DNA of 64,000 nucleotides from Lasiosphaeris hirsuta. Lineage: Eukaryota; Ascomycota; Sordariomycetes; Sordariales; Lasiosphaeriaceae. The stretch lies in contig JAUKUA010000004.1 of the NCBI GenBank assembly GCA_030549175.1, positions 1,550,001 to 1,614,000 of the forward strand, written 5' to 3'. Shown piece after piece: positions 1 through 12,404 of the stretch (positions within the stretch are counted from its first letter, which is position 1; every line of letters begins with the position of its first letter). A program made the translations under genes and the position numbers. Under the pieces are notes generated by a model, which worked only from the letters and a program-made list of their open reading frames with translations, was not told the DNA's origin and did not search any database.

Positions 1-1896
1 CATCATATCATGCGCCTGACCAAGAATAAGCCGGACAAGTCGGGGAACACTTCTCTGGACGTGACAAACCAGGATCAATTTCCACGCCCAGTGACATTGC
101 ACCGCCGAGACCCACGCCAGACGCCTGCCCATAAGCTCATCGCCAAGGAGGAGTTTGACTCTGGCAACCCAGCAGATGACGCCGAAGCCGAACGGATTCG
201 ACAGCAGAAGTTGGATCGCGAAGCCCAGCGCGCGCTTGATCAGGCCCAGATCGCGCCTGTTTCCAAGGCCGCTGCCGAGGCGAAGGCAAAACAGCAAAAC
301 AACAAAAAGGACAAAGTCTCGACGTTCTACGGAAGGAACACCGACGAGCAGAAAAAGCAGTCGGGTCTTCGCTACGAGGAAACTCTCCCATGGCACTTGG
401 AAGATGCGGAGGGGAAGGCTGGTGTATGGGTTGGCTCGTACGTCGCTGGTCTCTCGGATGTCAACTGCGCCCTGGTTATTGACGGGGCGAACTTCCGGAT
501 GATTCCTCTGGAACGATTCTACAAATTTGATGAAAAGCCCAAGTTCAAGACCTTCTCCTTGGACGATGCCGAGAACCTCATGCACACGACTAAGGTTACG
601 AAAAGATGGCTTATGGTGGATGCTGAAAAAGCTATATTGGAGAAGGAGAAGGATGAGACCCGCCAGTTTTTGCGTGGGCGTGCTCGTGTTAAGACCGAAA
701 GCGCAACATCGAGAGCAGCACCTAAAACCGAGAGACAGGATGATTACGAGCTTGACATGTCTGGAGATGAGTTCCAGGACGACGACGAAACCCCTGGCTT
801 TGAGGCTGATGATGAGGACGCCAAAGACACAAAGAGTCGTATTCGTCGAGAGCAGGGTGCCGCTAACCTTTTTGGTGAGGGAGAAGAGGAAAAGGTCGAC
901 GAGGAAGAGAGGGAGCAGCAGCTTGAGAAGTTGAAGCGGAAGATGATGGGTAAACAGACCAAGAAGAGCCTGATGAAGTTGGAGCATGCCATGGACTATG
1001 ACAATGACTCCGACTCGTCAATAAATAACCCTTTTACTGACTCCTCGGTAAGCATCGTGACTTCGCACCCTTAACTACTTTCAAGTAAGCTGACGAGTAT
1101 TAGGAGTCTGAATCCGAGACAGACGAGAAAAAGGATGAAGACAAGAAGGACGAGGACTCGAAGAAGCCATCCGACGCAAAGGACCCAAGTGCCTCGGGGA
1201 CAGCGTCTAAGGGCACATCGACGCCATCTGGGAAGGCTAAGGGTACCGATGGCTCAAAGAAGGGCAAGCTGAAGCGACCCGGCTCTCCCAACCTGTCCGA
1301 GTCCAGCGGAAATGAGTCAACCCGTAAGAAGATCAAGATAGGAAAAGCCGTTGCCTCTACGGTTCAGAGCCGTGCCGCCACTCCACTTCCTGGACGTCCC
1401 AAGGGAGTCGGCGGCGGCGCCATGAGCGATGGCGAAGCCACGGCTGGTGAGGGATCAGATGGTGGCCTGAAGTTGAAGAAGATCAAGATCAAGTCAGGAA
1501 CCAGAGCGAGTGGCACACCCTCTGGTTCGCGGGCTGGTAGTCCCGCACCACCTAGTACGTTTCGAACGAACTCCAATGCGTCCCAACCCTCGCGATCATG
1601 GACTAACGTACCCCTTTCAAGGCAACACTCAAGGCAGTATCTCTCCTACTAAGGGTGGATCATCCACCCCGCGTGAATCCCCTCCACCGGCTAGCCAGCT
1701 TAGCGCGCCTATTGAGGCGTGGGAAATTGTCGCGGCTATGAAGACTCATCCGGATGGCATTACCCTGGGTAATCTGCTGCGGAAGTTCCTTGGACGTATT
1801 GCTCCCACCGGAATCACCACGAAGGCAGAGTGGATCCAACTGGTCAAGCAGAACTCAGATTGGGGTCCGGACAAGCTTCTGCGACCAAAGGCTTGA
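1..1896 (+). CDS. TFG1: Transcription initiation factor IIF large subunit (TFIIF-alpha/RAP74), 5' end outside window
   Basis: TFIIF binds RNA polymerase II and helps it join the pre-initiation complex. The reading frame is open from base 1 (His-His-Ile-Met-Arg-Leu-Thr-Lys), so the Met codon at 10 is most likely internal and the start lies left of the window. Exons are 1-1047, 1104-1554 and 1622-1896, giving 590 visible residues. The first part carries the RAP74 dimerisation region, with the stretch around ETLPWHLEDAEG. A long charged Lys/Asp/Glu/Ser linker with repeated KKIKI motifs follows. The last 65 or so residues (EAWEIVAAMKTHPDGITLGN onwards) match the C-terminal winged helix known to contact FCP1 and TFIIB. 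Both introns have GT/AG ends and the second has CTAAC at 1602. The gene is convergent with the GH125 gene. Family assignment is secure; the second splice site is a manual choice that restores the winged-helix frame. Confidence 0.9.
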
Positions 1897-2446
1897 GTAT
1901 GGGGCATGCACTGGTTAGTGCTTCGGCATATCTTAAGTGTTTTGGGAACTGCCGACAAGATGATATCCAGATCATGGTTGGGAAAACAAAGATTGCAATC
2001 AGGGGCTTCGACAGCTGAGCTTTTGTGATTCAGAACTGGGGCATAGTTGTGGTGATGGTTACCTGTTTGGCAAGTTCCTAGACATCATCGCCTCATATTC
2101 ATACATCTGATGGGCGAGTGGATTTCTGATTTTCAGAAGGGACTCCATGATTAACCATGGCATAGCGATAGTTGTAGAATAGAGTCTTGTATTGACTTGT
2201 AGGTGATCTGTGTTCCTAGTACATTGTTGGCAACCTCAATCTCATGCACATCGTAGATCCGGGGTCCCGCTCCCACGGCTGATTGCCACACCGTTGGTAT
2301 ATCTATGCAATGCATTGTACGAAACCCGGATGGCACCGTCCCGAATGACTTTCGTAGAGGCTAATGCCTCGCGAGCTGTGTTGACCAAATTCTTCCCTGT
2401 CAGTATTTTCCAAACCAATGCAAACATCCCCTTCCCGTTGCCAGCC
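1897..2446. other. Intergenic, 3' flanks of two convergent genes
   Basis: These 550 bases separate the stop codons of TFG1 and the GH125 gene and should hold both 3' UTRs. No convincing coding frame, RNA gene or repeat was seen. Confidence 0.6.
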
Positions 2447-4235
2447 CTACACCTCGTACCGCTTCGCCTCTTTGAAGATGAGATGAGGCTTGCGTTTTGC
2501 GAGGTCTAATATTGTGTCGGCAAACACCCCATTCGCCCATGCGAACCAACTCCCTGTAGACAGCCTGTTAGTACTCTCCCATGCTTGGGGCGAGGAAAAC
2601 GTACGGGTATACGACACCGGCCAGTTGACATCGACACTTTCGTGAATCAGTCCCAGCTTGCTCGACTTGAGCACAAGCTTCAGACACTCCTTGATCTCAT
2701 CATCGTCGTCTGACGTCTGCGCCTGCACAAGCAAGCTCATTGGCCAAGCGTTCTGCAGTCCGATATGCGGGCCACCGATGCCACTAAACTCCCGCCCTTG
2801 CAGGAAGTATGGGTTGCTCGACTTCTCAAGCAACATCTTTCTGGTATTTTGATACGTGGTGTCGTCACTCTCCACGAAGCCCATTAGCGGCAGGGCTAAT
2901 AAGCTGGGGTAGTTGGCATCGTCCATCAGGAGCGAACTGCCATATCCATCCACCTCGTACGCAAAGACATCGCCATACTTGCGGTGGGGCACAATACCGT
3001 ACTCCCATATGCCCGCCGTGATGTTCTTGCTCCAACTCTCGATCGTGTCGGCCAGACCGGCATCAGCGCGCGCCCCCGTAGACCGGAGCACGGCGGCTGT
3101 GCGTTTCAGCTCAGTGGCCATCATGGCGTTGGCGGGGATGAAGAAGCCAAAGATGGTGGCGTCATCGCTCGGGCGGAACGCGGACCGAATCAGACCGGTG
3201 CTGTTGTTGAGGGGGTTGCCAATGCCCGCCAGGTTGAGTGTCTCGGTACCCGTATTGGTGCGCCGCTGGAAGGTGTACTCGTTCTGGCGGTACCGGCCCG
3301 TCACTGAGTCAAATGTGCTCTGACTCTGCGCGTCGAGCACCTCCAGCACGGTCTCCATGGCGTGGTACCAGCGTTTGTTCATGTAGTCCTTACTCCCGGT
3401 GTGCCTGTGAAACTCGTTGCCAAGTGCTAGAAAGTGGGCGAGCGAGTCGAGCTCGTACTTGCACTCAAAGACAACACTGGGTTCGTACGTCGGGTGCACC
3501 GCATCGTCTTGCCTGTTCAGGCTGACGGGCAAGCCCGAGATTGGAGGCGGCTGGAAGGCATTGCAGTACGGTGACTCAATGACGTATTCGCTTTGGGTGT
3601 TGATGGCGCCGAGGATCAAATTGAAAATGGCCGGGTCCTTCGTGGCCAATGCCTGGTATGGGGCCAACTGGTTGGTGCTGTCACGCAGCCACTCGGCCAA
3701 GATGTCACCCGTAATGATGAACGACTGTGGGCCCTCCCACTCGCCCTCGTCGGCAAACATACCGCTTCCGGGCCAGCGGTTACGCGATGACTTCTTCTTT
3801 GCCTTGCCATCCTTGCCATTTGTGTGGAATTTGACCGTCGTGTCTGTCGTCGAGGGGAAGGCATTTTCAAACAATCGCGCAAGGTCAGGGTCCTTCATGC
3901 GTGACGTGACCTCGCCGATGACCTTCTCGATGGCGTCTGAGTGAAACGTCCGGCACCGCGGATCGGGCCTCTGGAATGGCAGGGCAAGGGGCCCCTTGCT
4001 CAAGGGGCGGCTGATTCGTCCTGGTTAGCATGCGCCGTAGCCCCAATGCGAACCGCACTCACTGTGAATATTCGGCGTAGTGGGCATAGTCAGGGCAGGC
4101 CGCCTTGTCGAACTCGGTGTCGGTCAATGGTTTCTCGGTAGTATCGGTATCCCAGACAAGATCCGATGCCGCGGCCGACGTCGGTATGTGCGCCAGCAGC
4201 GGCAGGAGCAGCAACGTCCCCAAAAGGAGGCCCAT
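2447..4235 (-). CDS. Secreted GH125 exo-alpha-1,6-mannosidase
   Basis: Glycoside hydrolase family 125 (former DUF1237) contains metal-independent exo-alpha-1,6-mannosidases that trim mannan or N-glycans. The model is complement(2447-2553, 2605-4010, 4063-4235), 561 residues. The start at 4235 was chosen because it opens a classic signal peptide (MGLLLGTLLLLPLLAHIPTS, ending near Ala23), which implies secretion or an ER/Golgi lumen location. Family landmarks are GDILAEWLRDSTNQ, ECKYELDSLAHFL and, near the C-terminus, YTRSWFAWANG followed by RKPHLIF. The last landmark forms only after removal of a 51-nt in-frame intron (2554-2604; GTACGT...TACTAAC...CAG) that would otherwise insert 17 residues. 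The first intron is 4011-4062. Its promoter lies in 4236-5171. The family call is firm; substrate preference cannot be read from sequence. Confidence 0.88.
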
Positions 4236-5171
4236 TGTGTGGCTGGCGCCGTGCGCTTCGTCTGCGGTGGACGGTGATCGTGGAGCGCGACGAGTCGACG
4301 TGGCCGGTGTGTGGGGAAAAGCGAATGAAAGCGGTTGAAAAGAGCTTCCAAGCTCGCCTATGCGAACACCATCGACGGCATCTTAGGCTACGTCAAGCTA
4401 GCGAGTGCACGGCAGGATATAGAGTGGACTTAATCGAGTGGCATGCAGGAATATGAATCACCAGGACGGTAGCTAGAGCGTCACAATCTGCAGATACACC
4501 CGCGCCTCAGGTGCTTAGTATTTGACCGAGTGGTGTTGGATGGCAAACCGGAGTCGATGCTCAATCGAAGTGGCTCGTGCTACGATCTGCTGGCCGGCAT
4601 GATTGAGGCACGGGCACTAGGCCCACGGGTAGTATTAGGTAGGTATTGCAGTACGCTACGGATTAGATTGGCAGGGGGTTCCAGGTACTGCGTGGAGAGA
4701 TCAACGCCACCCACAAGATTGCGGGGAAGCGCACTAGTAGTATCCACCTCGTTGTAAGTAGATGCTGACCGTTGGCTGCACTAGGTAGTACGTACCTCGT
4801 AGTACAACCCTTTCGGTTTCGGCTTCCATGTTTACCTACGGCTCTTGGTGATGTACATAGTCGACTCTCCACAGTCACTAGTTGCATGGTGTATAGTTAC
4901 CGAAACTAGATTGTATCGTGAGCTTGGTTCTACGACTCGCTAATTCTAAATCATTGGAGCAACCGAAGGGGACTGATCGTAGTTCCCACAACGCCTTTTG
5001 TGCGAATCCACGACTCCATCAAAACTCCACCCCGGAGCAGCAGTGGCCCCTTGGCACCACTAGCTCGATACTCAACTGGGAGGCCATAAAAACAGGAACT
5101 GGATTTGCTTATCAAGATTATGAATGACTACTCAAAAGGGAATAGCAGCCAAGTGCTATGAATGACTGTCG
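4236..5171. other. Intergenic: GH125 promoter and POL32 3' flank
   Basis: Both flanking genes are on the minus strand, so this stretch should carry the GH125 promoter and 5' UTR and the POL32 3' UTR. It has several short GTAGTA/TAGGTA/GTACCT-type words around 4630-4800. No coding frame was recognised. Confidence 0.5.
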
Positions 5172-6737
5172 TTATTTTTTGGAAAAGAAGGACATGATGC
5201 TGCCCTGGTTTCCTTTGGGCCCGCTCTTCTTTCCCTTTGCAGCCGGCGCTTGGGGCGCCGAACTTGCAGTTTTCTTCGGCGGCGGCGCGGGCTCATCCTC
5301 AGAAAAGGACTCCCAACCTGGCTCCTGGATGGTAACTAATAACGGTCAGCTTAAATGCGCCCATGATGAGAAGACGCATATACGTACCAAGATAGCCCTG
5401 GTCATCCATGATTTGCTTCTTCCGCATGATCTTTCGCTTGCCGCGTCGTCGGCCATCAGTCGACGTCGTCACGATCTCTGCCGGTTCTTCCTTCACAGAC
5501 GGTGGTGCTTGTGGCTCTTCTTCTGGCTCAGGCGAAGGGGCCTTTTCCTCCCCTTCATCCTCATCCTCTTCTTCCATCATCCGTCTCAGCTCTTCCTCGC
5601 GCTCCCTTTTACTTTTCCTGCCGGTGCCACCCTCAGCCCCAGCCCATGCTTTTGGCTGCGGCATTTCACAGTCGTCCTCCCCATCATCTGACATAGGCTG
5701 CACACTAGAATCATCGCCGCTAGGAGTAGCAGGTTGCGAAGCAGGCTTTTCCTTCTTAGCCATTGTTGCAGCCTTGGAAAAGGCTTGCATGATACCCGAA
5801 TTGGCGGATCCTCCACGTTTTAGTGCGGGAGTGGGTTTCTTGGCTGGTGCTGAAGATGATGCCTTCTCAGCTTCCGGAGCCGGCGGAGAAGCCTTCACCT
5901 CGTCTTTGAGCTTGGAGGGTGCTGGTGCGGGCTTGGAGAATGCCGACTTGATCTCCTTTTTCGCAGCCTTTGTCCCTGCTGGAGGGGTAGCAACGTTTGG
6001 TGCAGTCCCTTTTCGCTCTCTCCGCCGCACTGATGGATTGGTTATCACATAAGCCTGGTCCCCGTCTATGTCGTCTTCACCATTGCGATTGCTATGGGCC
6101 TCTTGGGCCGTGTCTGCGAGCAAAGCCATGTCCTAAGGCCTTATTAGCCATTATTTCTACCTTTCAGGGTAGAGGAACTGCCCACCTTTGCAGGATGGGG
6201 CGCAGCACTATAAACGTGAATTGACCGAACCTCTTCATACTCTTCAAGAGCATCTAACAGAGTTAGCATAGCCACAATGCAAGTCTGCGGGCGTCACAAC
6301 CTTCGAGCAGCTCTTCGGGAATCAGGTCAAGTGAGAAAGCCCGCGTCACTGCAGCATCCGGGCTACTATCCGGCATAGAGCTTGTCATCTCCACATCTTC
6401 ATCGGCGCCGTTGCGATGCTCGATTGGCTTCTTTTTGGTCCCAAACACGACGTATGTGACAAACACAGCGCCAGGGCGTTTTTCATTCTCACTTTTGTGG
6501 AAGTCATACAACATTCTAGGGGAGTTTAGCAGATGATAAGTAACTAGTGATAGAGTGGCATACTGTTTTGCTGTATTATTGTGGACATGCAGGGCGCGAG
6601 AGACCTCTCTGAACGTGACCTAGACATTGGTCAGTCGTGGCGTTCAGCATTATTCGAGTCGCGGCACGACTTACCACCTTGGAATCAAGGAGGACACTCT
6701 GCGCCAAGAAATTCTTGTAGGCTGCCCTGACATCCAT
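5172..6737 (-). CDS. POL32: DNA polymerase delta subunit 3 (Pol32/Cdc27 family)
   Basis: This accessory subunit links DNA polymerase delta to its second subunit and to the PCNA clamp during lagging-strand synthesis. The model has six exons: complement(5172-5335, 5388-6132, 6186-6253, 6298-6515, 6564-6619, 6675-6737), 437 residues, in frame throughout. The N-terminus (VTFREVSRALHVHNNTAKQM, then LYDFH) is the winged helix typical of Cdc27. The middle is a low-complexity Ala/Pro/Lys/Glu linker. The end has the conserved GYLVTIQEPGWESFSEDE stretch and a terminal PCNA-interacting box, QGSIMSFF, at residues 427-434, directly before the stop. Introns are 44-55 nt; the 44-nt one (6254-6297) is at the lower limit. 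The start at 6737 fits the family; an in-frame ATG at 6785 would add 16 residues. It is divergent from MCD4. Confidence 0.88.
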
Positions 6738-7427
6738 CCTGAGTACGCAATGATTGTCAGAAGCGCATCGAGCGTGGTTTCGCAAGTGGTTTGGTTGAGC
6801 TCCCGTGAGGTCGCGTCGTGGTGGGGGGTTTCTGGCAAGTTGCCGCGCGAAGTCACGTTCTTTTCATCCCCTGGTCGGGTGGACCCGCATCTGCTTCTAC
6901 AGTGGTCGCAGCTGGTGAGCCAGCCCCTGAGTCAATTCGTGAGGACAACTGGCGGGGGCAAATTTTGCTTTCAAGCAGCCGGCTGGGAGTCGAGCTGCAG
7001 CCAATTGGCGTTTCTCCTCCCCATGTCCATCCTCCCAACCGGCAGTTGCAGAACCCAAAGATCTGCTCTGCCTGGATAGCCTAGCTTGCCCCTGCGGCTT
7101 GACCAAGAAAAACACGAGAACCCTTGGAGGACAATCTGCCCGCGTGGCATCGCGAGCTTAGATTAATGCGGCCACGGGAATACAGAACCTCCCAATTGCG
7201 CCCACACCTTCACTTGCTCACCTCCTCTCGCTATTACCGAGAAGACATCCAGATCTTCCACTCATTCACTGCCGCGAGCCATGGATTGCGCCCTAATCCG
7301 GTTGCCTGTTTCGCTTGATATATGCTGAGCCTCGACAGCTATTTGCAGCATTTGCATCATCAACTTTCACCCGTCAATTCCATTCCATTTCGAGTCGCAG
7401 TCGCTGGTTCCCTGGCGCACCGGCATC
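6738..7427. promoter_or_regulatory. Divergent promoter region between POL32 and MCD4
   Basis: These 690 bases lie between two divergent start codons and must hold both promoters. No specific element could be assigned with confidence. Small open frames inside show no codon bias or recognisable protein. Confidence 0.5.
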
Positions 7428-10400
7428 ATGGCGTCTTTCCCAAGAGCGCGATTCCTGGCGATCGCTTTGATTTTCCACTTTGTGTACATATTTTCGATTT
7501 TTGACATCTACTTCGTTAGTCCCATCGTCTCTGGGATGCGACTGTTCGCGATGGAAAGGCCAACAACTAGCGCGCCTGCGAGTCGCTTGGTTCTGTTCGT
7601 AGGTATGTTGGTATCTAGCCTCCAATCTCGCACGCCATACCGATTCTTACCATGGTTATATCGTAGGAGACGGACTGCGAGCCGACAAGGCATTTCAGGC
7701 GCATCCCGAGCCATACCCCGAGACCGACGAAGACCTCACTCCTCGACCACTGGCCCCTTTTTTACGTTCCAAGGTACTTGAACATGGGACTTTCGGTGTT
7801 TCCCACACACGCGTGCCCACCGAGTCCCGACCGGGTCACGTTGCCCTCATTGCTGGTCTCTACGAAGATGTCTCGGCCGTCACCACGGGCTGGAAGATGA
7901 ACCCGGTGAACTTTGACAGCCTATTCAACCGCAGTCAGCACACATGGAGCTGGGGCAGCCCCGATATTCTGCCAATGTTTGAGCAGGGAGCCGTCCCAGG
8001 CAGGGTTGATGCATTTACCTACGGCTCAGAACTCGAGGACTTTTCTTCAGATGCTGTTGTGCTTGACTACTGGGTATTTGACCATGTCAAGGAATTCTTC
8101 GCCGAGGCAGAAAGGAACAAGACGCTCAACAATGCGCTCAAACAGGACAAAGTGGTCTTTTTCCTCCACCTTCTCGGTCTGGACACCACGGGTCACTCCT
8201 ATCGGCCCTACTCGAAAGAGTATCTTCACAACCTGAAAATTGTCGACAAGGGGGTCCAGGAGATCACCGAATTGGTCGATTCCTTTTACTCCGATGATAG
8301 GACGGCTTTCGTATTCACTGCCGACCATGGTATGAGCGACTGGGGCAGCCACGGTGATGGTCATCCTAACAATACTCGAACCCCTCTCATTGCTTGGGGG
8401 TCAGGGGTTGCCAAGCCTGAGCTATATCCTGAAAAGGTTGCCCCAGGACACGACGAGTTATCTGCAGACTGGAATCTTGACCATGTGAGGAGGCATGATG
8501 TTGCACAAGCTGACGTGGCGGCTCTGATGGCATATCTCGTGGGAGTCGAATTCCCAACCAACTCGGTCGGTGAACTGCCCCTGTCATTTCTCGCTGCCGA
8601 TATCCGGGAGAAAGCAGAGGCTTCGCTGGTCAATGCACAGGGCATCTTGGAGCAATACCGTGTCAAAGAGGAAAAGAAAAAGGCGACCGAGCTGAGGTAT
8701 CGTCCTTACCGGCCTTTAAGCGAGAATGGGTTGACACCTGAACGCCGAGTCGCGGATATTCGGCAGCTCATTGTGGCCGGTAACTTTGAGGAAGCCATCG
8801 AGGAGGCGGCTGCCTTGATGAAAGTTGGGCTTGGTGGCCTGAGATATCTCCAGACATACGACTGGCTCTTTTTACGGGCTCTCATCACGGTTGGATATCT
8901 AGGCTGGATCGCATATGCTCTCACGACTGTTATTGACCTACATGTGCTCCATGGACGCCTACAGCCCTCAAGAACGCCAGTCGGAAGCCTCGTTTTCTCG
9001 TCTATCTTGGTCGCCCTCTATGCGTCATTTATCAGTTCAAAGTCGCCTGTATCATACTACGCATATGCATTTTTCCCAATCTTCTTCTGGGAGGGGGTCT
9101 TTGCCCGCCGGAGCAGCTTGGTGGAAGGCCGGAAACATCTCTTTGGCCACATAGATTCAGGAGCGAGCATAGTTGGCCTTTTTTTTAAATGTGCCATTTA
9201 TGTCGGAATCATCGTGTCGCTGGTAAGTGCATCCACCATTCCGCTGCTCAATTTATGGCAACACTAATTGGTCAAGGCTCTGGGATACATTCACCGTGAG
9301 GTCCTGACAATCCTCTTCATTCTTGGTGCCTTCTGGCCAGTAGCCTACGGGCTCTCGTTTCTCCAAAAACATGCTGGTCTATCTGTCTCTTGGTTTCTCT
9401 CGTGCGCCGCGATGAGTACCTTCACTCTCCTTCCAGCGATGAAGGTTGAAGATATCAGTCTAATGTTTGTTCCCCTGCGGCTCCTCGCTTGTAACTTTCA
9501 ACTAACCTACTACGAATAGTCTGGTTGGCGGCGCAATGATGGTTGTCATAGGGTTACTTTACCTTGCTTTCGAGGATTTTATCCTTGCTGACTTCACTTG
9601 GTCGGAGAAGCCCTCGCCACCGAGGAATTACATTTCTCGGATACTCGTGGGTGTCCAGATTGGCCTCACGCTCCTCTCCATGGTCGTCACTCGCTCTAGC
9701 GCGCTCTCTCTACAGGCTAAGCAAGGCCTGCCACCTGGCAATCAAATTATAGGCTGGGTTGTGCTCGGTAAGTTCAAGATATCTACACTGACGATTGTTG
9801 TTCTGACCGTTTGCTAGTTGCCCCCTTTCTCATGCCGTCGGCGTACCGCCTACAGCCCAACACACATTACATGCACAGGATCTTGGTCGTATTCCTCACC
9901 TGTGCCCCGACTTTTGTGATTCTCACCATCTCCTACGAGGGCCTCTTCTACGTGGCCTTCTCCGCGCTCCTCGTCAGCTGGGTCCGACTGGAGCACGCGG
10001 CGTACCGTTTTATGCTCGCCAAGACCACAGCAGCAAAAGTAACAAATGGGTCAACACCGAACTCGGAGGGCGAACCAAAGGACGACCCAACACTCCATTC
10101 GCCATTCCGGCCCCTTACTCTGCGCGATGCCCGCGTGGCGCTCTTTTTCTTCGTGCTCCTGCAGTCGGCCTTCTTCAGCACGGGCAACGTAGCCTCGGTC
10201 TCGGCATTTAGTCTAGAGAGTGTATCCCGGTTAATCCCGGTGTTTGACCCCTTTTCCCAGGGGGCGTTGTTGATCCTAAAGCTCATGATCCCATTCGCGT
10301 TGATCTCAGCCAACCTGGGGATTCTGAACAAGCGGCTCGGGGTTGCGCCGTCGGCGCTATTTATGGTGGTCATGGCTATTAGCGACATCTTGACGCTCTA

Positions 10401-10653
10401 CTTCTTCTGGGTGGTCAAAGACGAGGGCTCGTGGCTGGAGATTGGGTCGACCATCAGCCACTTCATTATCGCAAGTTTGCTATGTATTTTTGTGGCCTTG
10501 CTGGAGGGAGTGAGTGCCATGTTCATTGCCGGAGTTGAGGTGGCAGGCCCCAAGATGACGGAGGCGGCTGTGAACGGCGCGGCAGCGGAGACGGTGGCGA
10601 AGAAAGTCAATGGGGACATTGACGATCTACCTGCTCCTACAAAGCAGGAGTAA
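7428..10653 (+). CDS. MCD4: GPI ethanolamine phosphate transferase 1 (Mcd4/PIG-N)
   Basis: Mcd4 adds phosphoethanolamine to the first mannose of the GPI anchor in the ER. Exons are 7428-7602, 7667-9222, 9277-9464, 9520-9767 and 9818-10653, giving 1000 residues, close to the family length. A single N-terminal membrane anchor (about residues 9-30) is followed by a lumenal alkaline-phosphatase-fold domain. Its metal and nucleophile region is GDGLRADKAF near residue 60, and the second metal motif is TADHGMSDWGSHGDGHPNN. From about residue 470 a multi-spanning PigN domain begins with many hydrophobic helices. The tail after the last helix is hydrophilic. Introns are 50-64 nt; the third begins with the weaker donor GTTTGT at 9465, but joining there restores the conserved LVGGAMMVVIG segment. 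Identification is very secure. Confidence 0.95.
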
Positions 10654-11543
10654 TTTTATGTATATATCATGTAACAACATAGACGCATTTTAGGTATATA
10701 CAGGCAGCAAAAATGGGAGCGATTACATCAAGGCTACACTAGGTATCCGGAATTACTGCATGGAATGGAGTTGTCAACATGGTGCCAATAGGGGCAATAT
10801 CAAGCGCGGTTGCACTGCGTTAGCAAGCGGGACAGGCTTTGTGACAGGCCAACCACAAGTGGCATCAAGAGTGGCCAGCGTCAAGAGACTAATTCCAAAT
10901 AAAAGAAAAAAATATTAAAAAAATAAAACCCACCAGTGGACGTTGGCCGCGAACCACCCCGACCCAAGATTCCGATTCCATTCCCGTAATCGCGTGTCTG
11001 GCCAGCATCCGTGAGTATCCGGGTTTTGTGCTGCGTGACACGACGAGCCGGAGCACGGTGAGCTAGCGGAGTCTGGGCAGTCCGCGAAGTATCTCGAGGG
11101 GTTCAAGAGGTGCGACCGGTCAAAGACACCGAATACAGGTGCAGCCGCATCCAGATGACAGACATCACACGTGTAGGCGCTAAAATGTCGCACTTCTGTG
11201 AGAAACGAAAATCCACGATTCCCCCAGATTCTCGATGGGACTCGTCGCCTGCCGCAATCTCGCAATCTCCCGACGTTTGAGCTTGGAGCGGCCAAGATCA
11301 ACCGAGATTTCTGCTCCCTAGCTAGCGTGAGCGAGCCCTACTGTCTTAGTAATCGCAAAACGGAGTAAACGGCAGACGGGCTCCTTCACATGCCAGAGCC
11401 CACGCCCGAGTCTCGCTCTCTGATCTTAGGAGGGGTTCATCTCTGCCACCCACCTTTCGTCATGCAAGGCACTGGCAGTGATCACAACCCCAACGGCCGG
11501 CCGAAGGATCAACGAGGAGCGCCCTAAGCGTGCAAGGCATGGT

Positions 11544-11548
<5 letters not shown>

Positions 11549-11579
<31 letters not shown>
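11549..11579. repeat. GT dinucleotide microsatellite
   Basis: About 15 uninterrupted GT units. It lies in the region upstream of the zinc-cluster gene and is likely to vary in length between strains. Confidence 0.95.
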
Positions 11580-11583
<4 letters not shown>

Positions 11584-12360
11584 CAAAGGGTTAGAGCTAG
11601 CAAAGTTAGAAGGAAAAAAAAACCACAAATCACTCCCAGCCCATTCCCAAATCGGTCCTCTGCCTTGATGTGCTTGCCTCTCGTGACGCCAGGATTAAGG
11701 TGGTAGCGGACTGCAGGCGGAAGGGAGCGAAGGCGGGGGAGCTTATAACAACATCCTGGAAAGGGAGCTCGACGAGCTGCTGCAGTCGCCGAGTCCAGGC
11801 CATTTTGCGTACTGAAAGGCACCTGAAGCGCGGCAGCTCAATCCGGGGGTTTGAGGCATCCAGTTCTTGCATTCCCCCTCCTCCTCCCCCCCCCCCAAAT
11901 CCCCCAAAGGATGCCCTGCCCCGTCCGTCTTCCTGGTTCTCGCATGAATGCTTCGCTGACACCCAATTAAATCGGCCCAGCCAGGAAGGAGAGCGCGCGC
12001 AGGGAACCAAGAGTGTTCTGCACTACTCGGCGGGGGGATTCAGCGAATTCGAGTCTAGGTAGAAGAAAGCCAAGTTACCATCCAACTGCGGTGACGGTCA
12101 GCCTACACCTACCTCCGCGCGAGATGAATTGGAGCGGATACTCCAGTCTGTCAGGTATCCCAAGGGGGTAGTTTCTGGAAACCTGCCGACCGACGATCAG
12201 AGGAGCTTCGGTGGCGGCACACAACGTCCAGTGCACGAAAGTCCAACGGCAGCATCGGCTTGATCGGCCACAGCCCGTCCAGTCGGCATCCCCCAGGTCT
12301 GCTCTGTGTACTCCTCGCCCCTATACCTCTCAGGCTTCGCCATCTCGCAGTCTCGCAGCG

Positions 12361-12366
12361 CCTCGG
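12361..12366 (+). promoter_or_regulatory. CCTCGG element before the zinc-cluster regulator
   Basis: This hexamer is the core site reported for FarA/FarB in Aspergillus. It sits 39 bases before the chosen ATG at 12405, so it could allow autoregulation. A hexamer occurs by chance every few kilobases, so the support is weak. Confidence 0.25.
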
Positions 12367-12404
12367 CCACGACGCACAACTGCACCATTCGCTCATCGTC
12401 CGAG

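Larger units (their letters stand above)
10654..12404. other. Intergenic and leader of the zinc-cluster regulator
   Basis: This 1.75-kb stretch runs from the MCD4 stop to the chosen start of the regulator. It holds a long GT microsatellite (11549-11579), a C-rich tract near 11880-11910, and a CCTCGG word at 12361. An in-frame ATG at 12306 could extend the regulator by 33 residues. No separate gene was recognised. Confidence 0.5.

Noticed and set aside
10..1896. Met codon at 10 as the true start of TFG1
   Set aside because: The frame is open upstream to base 1 and the sequence falls within the conserved RAP74 domain, which normally has a substantial N-terminal part.
11460..11822. 120-codon frame containing a Thr-His repeat
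   Set aside because: The repeat is only the GT microsatellite translated.
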